The notes under the pieces were generated by a model. It had not been told where the DNA came from, did not search any database, and worked only from the letters and a program-made list of their open reading frames with translations. DNA of 10,679 bases from Lachnospiraceae bacterium UBA7480 (GTDB lineage: Bacteria > Bacillota > Clostridia > Lachnospirales > Lachnospiraceae), in NCBI GenBank assembly GCA_002479655.1, contig DLOQ01000062.1:21488-32166 (forward strand), written 5' to 3'. Every line of letters starts with the position of its first letter. The first letter of the stretch is position 1. Position numbers and translations under genes: made by a program. Below, piece after piece: positions 7,881 through 10,679 of the stretch.

Positions 7881-8306
7881 CTAATATCGACCATCCAAAC
7901 CCACATGAACCATTACTGTATTACAAATATTTTTCCCTAACCTAATCCCATTTGCAAGCATTAAATCTATGCACTCTTTAACTGTCGATGCTTGAATTAT
8001 ACCTTTATCATAAGCAAGCATCAAAATACCCGCTGTCCCAATATATCGAACCTTTAACTGTTTAGCAACATTTCTCCCTTTATGTTCATCCATCAGCAAA
8101 AGGTCTGCTTTCTGTTCATCATACATGATTATTGCTTCGCTCTCTCCTTTAATTACTTCTGCCTCTTTTATATATGCCGGATTCTCCGTAAGTTCTCTGT
8201 ATACAGCCCGCGGCACCAAAACCGTTTTATACAATTTCTGCAATAATTCCAACTGATCAGCCTTCAATAGTGATATAATTGGAGTTGTATCTGAAATAAT
8301 TATCAT
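7881..8306 (-). CDS. DUF3368-family PIN-like toxin with an apparent internal deletion
   Basis: The 141-residue product begins MIIISDTTPIISLLK (acidic residue D6), followed by VPRAVYRELT (31-40), GESEAI (54-59), DLLLMDEHKGR (68-78) and a C-terminal helical part, all characteristic of DUF3368 (COG2405), a PIN-related nuclease. Family members as I remember them have about 25 residues between the Tyr-Arg-Glu-Leu helix and GESEA, including a strand with a 'W..V' core and a helix. Here AEVIK (49-53) joins directly to GESEA, which suggests an in-frame deletion at about 8147/8148. The acidic residues survive but the fold may not. The start overlaps the stop of the upstream UPF0175 antitoxin by 4 nt (ATGA), the usual arrangement of this pair. 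It ends in TAG, two codons before the AbrB-type antitoxin. Confidence 0.85.
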   Translation of the reverse strand: MIIISDTTPIISLLKADQLELLQKLYKTVLVPRAVYRELTENPAYIKEAEVIKGESEAIIMYDEQKADLLLMDEHKGRNVAKQLKVRYIGTAGILMLAYDKGIIQASTVKECIDLMLANGIRLGKNICNTVMVHVGLDGRY

Positions 8307-8578
8307 GACATCACTTCCTTCAGATAACTGATTGTGTCAAGTTCTTCTTCGATTTCATCCTCAGACATCTCAACATAAGATAAACCCATTTTTCCATATA
8401 GAGTAATCAAATCCATCTTGAAGATTCCAAGGATTTCAGCAGCTCTTCCATGTGATATTATTCCCTGCTGTATATAAGGATACAGTATCATAGCATTTAT
8501 CTTAAGCTGCTCATCCTTGTTTGATGGCATTGCAAATTCTATCATTTCATCAGGTATTTCCATACTTACTACAGCCAT
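8303..8578 (-). CDS. UPF0175-family antitoxin
   Basis: A 91-residue protein with the UPF0175 (COG2886) plan: a short N-terminal strand MAVVSMEIPDEMIEF, a helical segment, the helix-turn-helix-like block GIISHGRAAEILGI (39-52), and an acidic C-terminus (MSEDEIEEEL, 71-80). UPF0175 proteins are regularly found directly upstream of DUF3368 proteins and are regarded as their antitoxins; here the two genes overlap by 4 nt. The ATG (8576-8578) has a good AAAGGGAG ribosome binding site. One unusual point is the IFKMDLITLYGKMGL stretch in place of the more common 'MSRWEFLELLAERGI' type, which is ordinary divergence. As an antitoxin it probably also represses its own promoter. Confidence 0.88.
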   Translation of the reverse strand: MAVVSMEIPDEMIEFAMPSNKDEQLKINAMILYPYIQQGIISHGRAAEILGIFKMDLITLYGKMGLSYVEMSEDEIEEELDTISYLKEVMS

Positions 8579-8669
8579 TTTTATTACTCCCTTTATATTT
8601 TAGATAAATCATTGTAATTTCATCCATAGTAGTTTCATAATTATTATATACCCAAAAGTTCTTTTTCAC
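8550..8669 (-). CDS. Candidate 39-residue small ORF leading into the UPF0175 antitoxin
   Basis: A GTG (8667-8669) lies 8 nt behind a perfect GGAGG (8678-8682) and opens a 39-codon frame. It begins VKKNFWVYNNYETTMDEI and ends at TGA (8550-8552), overlapping the first 29 nt of the antitoxin gene in another frame. The amino-acid mix (several Tyr, Asn, Met and acidic residues) looks like real protein rather than random sequence. I do not recognise it. It could be a leader peptide whose translation is coupled to the antitoxin, or the truncated head of a lost gene. The only contrary sign is that a good promoter sequence for the antitoxin lies inside it, which could mean the frame is fortuitous. Confidence 0.35.
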   Translation of the reverse strand: MKKNFWVYNNYETTMDEITMIYLKYKGSNKNGCSKYGNT

Positions 8670-8671
8670 AA
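8643..8671 (-). promoter_or_regulatory. Putative sigma-A promoter of the UPF0175/DUF3368 module
   Basis: On the minus strand TTGTGA (8666-8671) and a perfect TATAAT (8643-8648) are separated by exactly 17 nt. The spacer holds the palindrome AAAAGAACTTTT, a possible operator for antitoxin autorepression. The distance from the -10 box to the antitoxin ATG is about 65 nt. Confidence 0.5.
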
Positions 8672-8704
8672 TTCATTCCTCCGTTTTGATCCACTTATTT
8701 TCTT

Positions 8705-9157
8705 TCAATTTTCATCCGGCGCCGTCGCATCTATTTCTCTATAAAGCACCGAAACACAATCCTGATTATAGCCCGCCTTTTTATAAAAAGCATGATTGTG
8801 CTCAATTGAGATCAACTGTATCGTCCTTATCCCTTTTTCCCGTAAATGCTTTTCCAGTTCAGACAACAGACACTTTCCTATGCCTTTTCTCTTCCACTCA
8901 GGAACAACGAACAGCTCTGATACAAAGAAAAAATCTTCATCCGCATAAGGATCCACAAACCCAAGCGCAGCGCCAATGATCTCGTGATCGCAGACCGCCG
9001 CAATACCAAAAGATTCATAATTCTCCATGATTGATCGGACTCTGCGCACCGCTTTTTCTTCACTCCATTTCTCATTCCACGGTTCTTCAGCATATGACTT
9101 TTTCATCGCCGCCGCCAAGCCTTTCACATCATCTTCTGTTACAGTTCTATATTGCAT
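8705..9157 (-). CDS. GNAT-family N-acetyltransferase
   Basis: About 150 residues from the preferred start. The N-terminus [18 protein letters not shown] is a typical GNAT first strand and helix. The central strand GAALGFVDP is followed by [22 protein letters not shown] (residues 77-98 from this start), which contains the acetyl-CoA-binding Arg/Lys-x-x-Gly-x-Gly signature (RKGIGK). [15 protein letters not shown] is the conserved C-terminal block with the alpha-beta junction and the Tyr of GNAT motif B. The enzyme transfers acetyl from acetyl-CoA to an amine; the substrate cannot be told. I choose the ATG at 9155-9157 because GAGGG lies 7 nt upstream. An ATG ten codons further up (9185-9187) has its GGGGAG only one base away, which is too close. 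The gene is somewhat richer in G+C than the operon to its left. Confidence 0.9.
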   Translation of the reverse strand: MQYRTVTEDDVKGLAAAMKKSYAEEPWNEKWSEEKAVRRVRSIMENYESFGIAAVCDHEIIGAALGFVDPYADEDFFFVSELFVVPEWKRKGIGKCLLSELEKHLREKGIRTIQLISIEHNHAFYKKAGYNQDCVSVLYREIDATAPDEN

Positions 9158-9232
9158 CAAGATACCCTCTTTTGATTTCACTATCATACTCCCCTGTCAA
9201 AGTCCCGATTTGTCATTCCCAACCACATAAAC

Positions 9233-9241
9233 AGTATATCA
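9233..9241 (-). promoter_or_regulatory. Putative extended -10 promoter for the GNAT gene
   Basis: The minus strand reads TGATATACT, an extended -10 element (TGn followed by TATACT, five of six matches). No good -35 box lies 17 nt upstream. It is about 75 nt from the preferred GNAT start. Confidence 0.3.
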
Positions 9242-9285
9242 TGCCATTCCATATAGTTCCCCATTTCCTTTCAATTTCTATAGCA

Positions 9286-9504
9286 TTAAAATATATTGAT
9301 TTCACTTAATAACTCTTTTAATCTAACCATTTGCTTTGACGTAATTGTAATTCCTTTTCCATATCTTGTATGATCTTCATTCCATGTCCTTATGTCATAA
9401 ACAGGCTCTCTATCATTCCATGAAATCAAATTCAATTCTTTTATCCAGCCATTATTTGAATTAGATAAGTTACCTATATGCCTATAAATAACATATTTTT
9501 TCAT
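9286..9504 (-). CDS. YdbC/PC4-family single-stranded nucleic-acid-binding protein
   Basis: A 72-residue protein whose core KELNLISWNDREPVYDIRTW (22-41), followed by NEDHTRYGKGITIT (42-55) and a C-terminal helix, is diagnostic of the YdbC branch of the transcriptional coactivator PC4/p15 fold. Members form dimers that bind single-stranded DNA without strong sequence preference. The biological role in Firmicutes is unclear, and the family is often found among accessory and mobile genes. The start is well set: AGGAG lies 11 nt before the ATG (9502-9504). The length is complete for the family. It stands as its own transcription unit, with a promoter directly upstream and about 130 nt to the next gene. 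Confidence 0.88.
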   Translation of the reverse strand: MKKYVIYRHIGNLSNSNNGWIKELNLISWNDREPVYDIRTWNEDHTRYGKGITITSKQMVRLKELLSEINIF

Positions 9505-9543
9505 ATAAAACCCATCTCCTAAGTAAATTCAGATTATTTTCTG

Positions 9544-9572
9544 ATTATATCACTTTCACACTCTATTGACTA
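9544..9572 (-). promoter_or_regulatory. Putative sigma-A promoter of the YdbC/PC4 gene
   Basis: The minus strand has TAGTCA (9567-9572, four of six matches to TTGACA) and a perfect TATAAT (9544-9549) with a 17-nt spacer. Just downstream an interrupted inverted repeat, TCAGA/TCTGA, lies between the promoter and the ribosome binding site and could be an operator or weak hairpin. Confidence 0.45.
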
Positions 9573-9614
9573 CTATATAATATGGGGCATAGCAACCGCC
9601 ACGCCCCACATTTC

Positions 9615-9731
9615 TTATCGTTCCAACCCTTTCTCAACCTTGCATTTCTGCCTTTTCAAATCATTCTGCTTCTCATACAGATTATTTCGCTCTTTGCAGA
9701 GTTCCATCATGGGTTTCAACTGCGCCACCAC
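9615..9731 (-). CDS. Candidate 38-codon coiled-coil ORF, in frame with the gene upstream of it
   Basis: Starting at tandem GTG codons (9726-9731), this frame encodes a highly charged helical peptide with KPMMELCKERNNLYEK and LKRQKCKVEKGLER, ending at TAA (9615-9617). A GGAGGGA lies directly before the GTGs, rather too close for an ideal start. Ten sense codons (WEPEPDCREG) connect it upstream, in the same frame, to the TGA of the MSYDLMVFE gene. It may therefore be a former C-terminal extension cut off by that TGA, the tail of another gene left by a deletion, or a small gene of its own. Composition supports real coding history; the function is unknown. Confidence 0.33.
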   Translation of the reverse strand: MVAQLKPMMELCKERNNLYEKQNDLKRQKCKVEKGLER

Positions 9732-9761
9732 TCCCTCCCTGCAATCCGGTTCCGGCTCCCA

Positions 9762-10175
9762 TCATTCTATAAGAGTTCCATCCGGTAAGATAATATCTCC
9801 ATCGTCTGCGCTTACATCAAAAAACCCAACTTTGTGCTTTTTAGCCAAGCTGCGCATAAGTTCATAAGCTTCATCTGCCACTGACCATGCGAACGCAGCA
9901 TAAATTACATCTCTGCCAATGCTGTAATCTACCGTATGGCTTTCTAAATTTGCATCTTCATCCAGAAGTTCAAGGGCAGGCGCATATTCCCCATTCAGAG
10001 GCGGAAATGTTTCTTTCATTTCCATAAACCAATTTTGTAAAGCGGGGGAGGACACACTAACCGTTTGATAATCATGTTCTTCACCCCATTCAGTTTGTTT
10101 TTCATACCACGCCATAAACTCTTTTTTCGTGGTAGGTGCTTTTGTTTTTTCAAAAACCATCAAATCATAACTCAT
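9762..10175 (-). CDS. Conserved hypothetical protein of the 'MSYDLMVFE' type
   Basis: A 137-residue acidic, soluble protein beginning MSYDLMVFEKTKAP. Conserved-looking parts are EFMAWYEKQTEW (19-30), SSPALQNWFMEMKETFPPLNG (42-62), DYSIGRDVIYAAFAWS (83-98) and KHKVGFFDVSADDGDI (113-128). I recall near-identical blocks in unannotated proteins spread across many bacteria, but I know of no assigned function and no catalytic motif is apparent. The start at 10173-10175 is supported by AAAGGA 9 nt upstream. No signal peptide or membrane segment is visible. The frame continues past the TGA (9762-9764) into a charged helical stretch, described separately. The neighbouring DUF4272 gene is also a soluble protein of unknown role, so the pair may be linked, but the spacing of about 290 nt argues against a tight operon. 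Confidence 0.82.
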   Translation of the reverse strand: MSYDLMVFEKTKAPTTKKEFMAWYEKQTEWGEEHDYQTVSVSSPALQNWFMEMKETFPPLNGEYAPALELLDEDANLESHTVDYSIGRDVIYAAFAWSVADEAYELMRSLAKKHKVGFFDVSADDGDIILPDGTLIE

Positions 10176-10466
10176 AGCTATCGGTCCTTTCGTACCACTC
10201 GGACTTGGAGTGTTCTTTGTTATTATTAACTATTTTTGTTTAATTCCCATGCAAATACACACTATATTTTACTTCAATTACATCTTTTATTTTGGCTTGC
10301 TGATTTTCTGTTGCCAAAATGTTGCCGCTTTTACTTATCTCTATAATGAGAAGCACAATGAACAATCTTTATTGCAGCAACTGTTATGCTCCCTTTCTAT
10401 GATTATTGTATTCCCACAGGCAATGAGCCAACATCCTCTGCCAATAATATCTGCATCACGCCATCA
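10176..10466 (-). other. Intergenic stretch without a supported gene
   Basis: This A+T-rich 290-nt stretch separates the DUF4272 gene from the MSYDLMVFE gene. Frames on both strands are short or antisense continuations without convincing starts. I see no strong terminator hairpin and only weak promoter-like sequences on the minus strand (for example TTGCAT near 10250 with poorly spaced A+T-rich -10 candidates). Confidence 0.4.
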
Positions 10467-10679
10467 TCAGGTGGACAGATCCACATCATCCCACGGGCAC
10501 ATATTTTCACAGCCTGCCAGCCAGAACAAGGCACGATGGCGGTACATAACAACCCCGGACTCCACCTTCTGAGGAGCTGGCATTCCCATCACCTGGGCAT
10601 CCACACAGGCCCAGTGGAGACGATAAATCAAGTCTGCCTGCTGCAGCAGCTCTGAACGTGGACGCAATTTCGCGGCGGC
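10467..10679 (-). CDS. DUF4272 domain-containing protein, C-terminal end only (start beyond right edge)
   Basis: The minus-strand frame is open from the window edge to a TGA at 10467-10469, giving about 70 residues. The sequence LRPRSELLQQADLIYRLHW, then ACVDAQ, PAPQKVESGVVMYRHRALFWL and finally WDDVDLST, matches the C-terminal half of DUF4272. In that family a 'RS.L...ADL.YR.HWA.VDA' helix is followed by 'GVV.ERH.ALNWL' and a terminal 'WDDV..DT'. The function of DUF4272 is not known to me. Because the N-terminus lies outside the window I cannot say whether the gene is complete. No promoter can be assigned here. Confidence 0.82.
   Translation of the reverse strand, partial: AAAKLRPRSELLQQADLIYRLHWACVDAQVMGMPAPQKVESGVVMYRHRALFWLAGCENMCPWDDVDLST

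Noticed and set aside
10210..10655. Plus-strand open frames near the right edge
   Set aside because: They overlap the DUF4272 reading frame in antisense or cover A+T-rich intergenic sequence, without ribosome binding sites.
1..10679. CRISPR array, tRNA/rRNA genes, insertion sequence or prophage signatures
   Set aside because: I found no regularly spaced repeats, no tRNA-like cloverleaf sequence, no transposase or integrase motifs, and no terminal inverted repeats.

Overview
The window looks like a chromosomal accessory region from a low-GC Gram-positive bacterium of the Clostridia, most likely Lachnospiraceae-like. The reasons are the A+T-rich sequence, strong AGGAG-type ribosome binding sites, a YdbC/PC4 protein, and UPF0175/DUF3368 and AbrB/PIN toxin-antitoxin pairs. 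This placement is inference from composition and gene content. Every gene I can support lies on the minus strand, so transcription runs from right to left.

Right part (10679 down to about 7240). It starts with the C-terminal end of a DUF4272 protein cut by the right edge. A conserved 'MSYDLMVFE' hypothetical protein follows, with a possible coiled-coil tail continuing in its frame beyond a TGA. Next come a YdbC/PC4-type single-stranded nucleic-acid-binding protein and a GNAT acetyltransferase. Then there are two adjoining type II toxin-antitoxin modules, UPF0175 + DUF3368 and AbrB/MazE-like + PIN. They look worn: the DUF3368 protein lacks about 25 internal residues, and the AbrB antitoxin lacks most of its first strand. 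DUF3368, AbrB and PIN share one reading frame, separated only by two TAG codons.

Middle (about 7240-6968). No intact gene is present. The minus strand holds a decayed helix-turn-helix (HTH_17/excisionase-type) gene with one frameshift and one in-frame TGA.

Left part (6967 down to 1). This is a compact defence-type operon: a Vsr-family endonuclease, a 939-residue Z1-domain superfamily II helicase/ATPase, a GHKL (MutL/MORC-like) ATPase, an unrecognised 319-residue protein, and a DUF6339-like protein cut by the left edge. Junctions are overlapping or very tight (vsr/Z1 overlap 8 nt, ATPase/319-residue gene 11 nt apart, last pair overlap 1 nt). The Z1 + GHKL ATPase + Vsr combination is known from comparative genomics of restriction-modification-like systems, but no DNA methyltransferase is visible here.

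The most striking observation is that the GHKL ATPase gene carries a single TAA nonsense codon (3588-3590) inside its catalytic N-box. Translation upstream of the apparent 653-residue frame gives 39 more residues ending REAI, then TAA, then NSSDA. This is the family motif REAIQNSSDA with its Gln codon CAA changed to TAA. The system therefore appears freshly inactivated (or the base is a sequencing error), while its other visible genes remain open.
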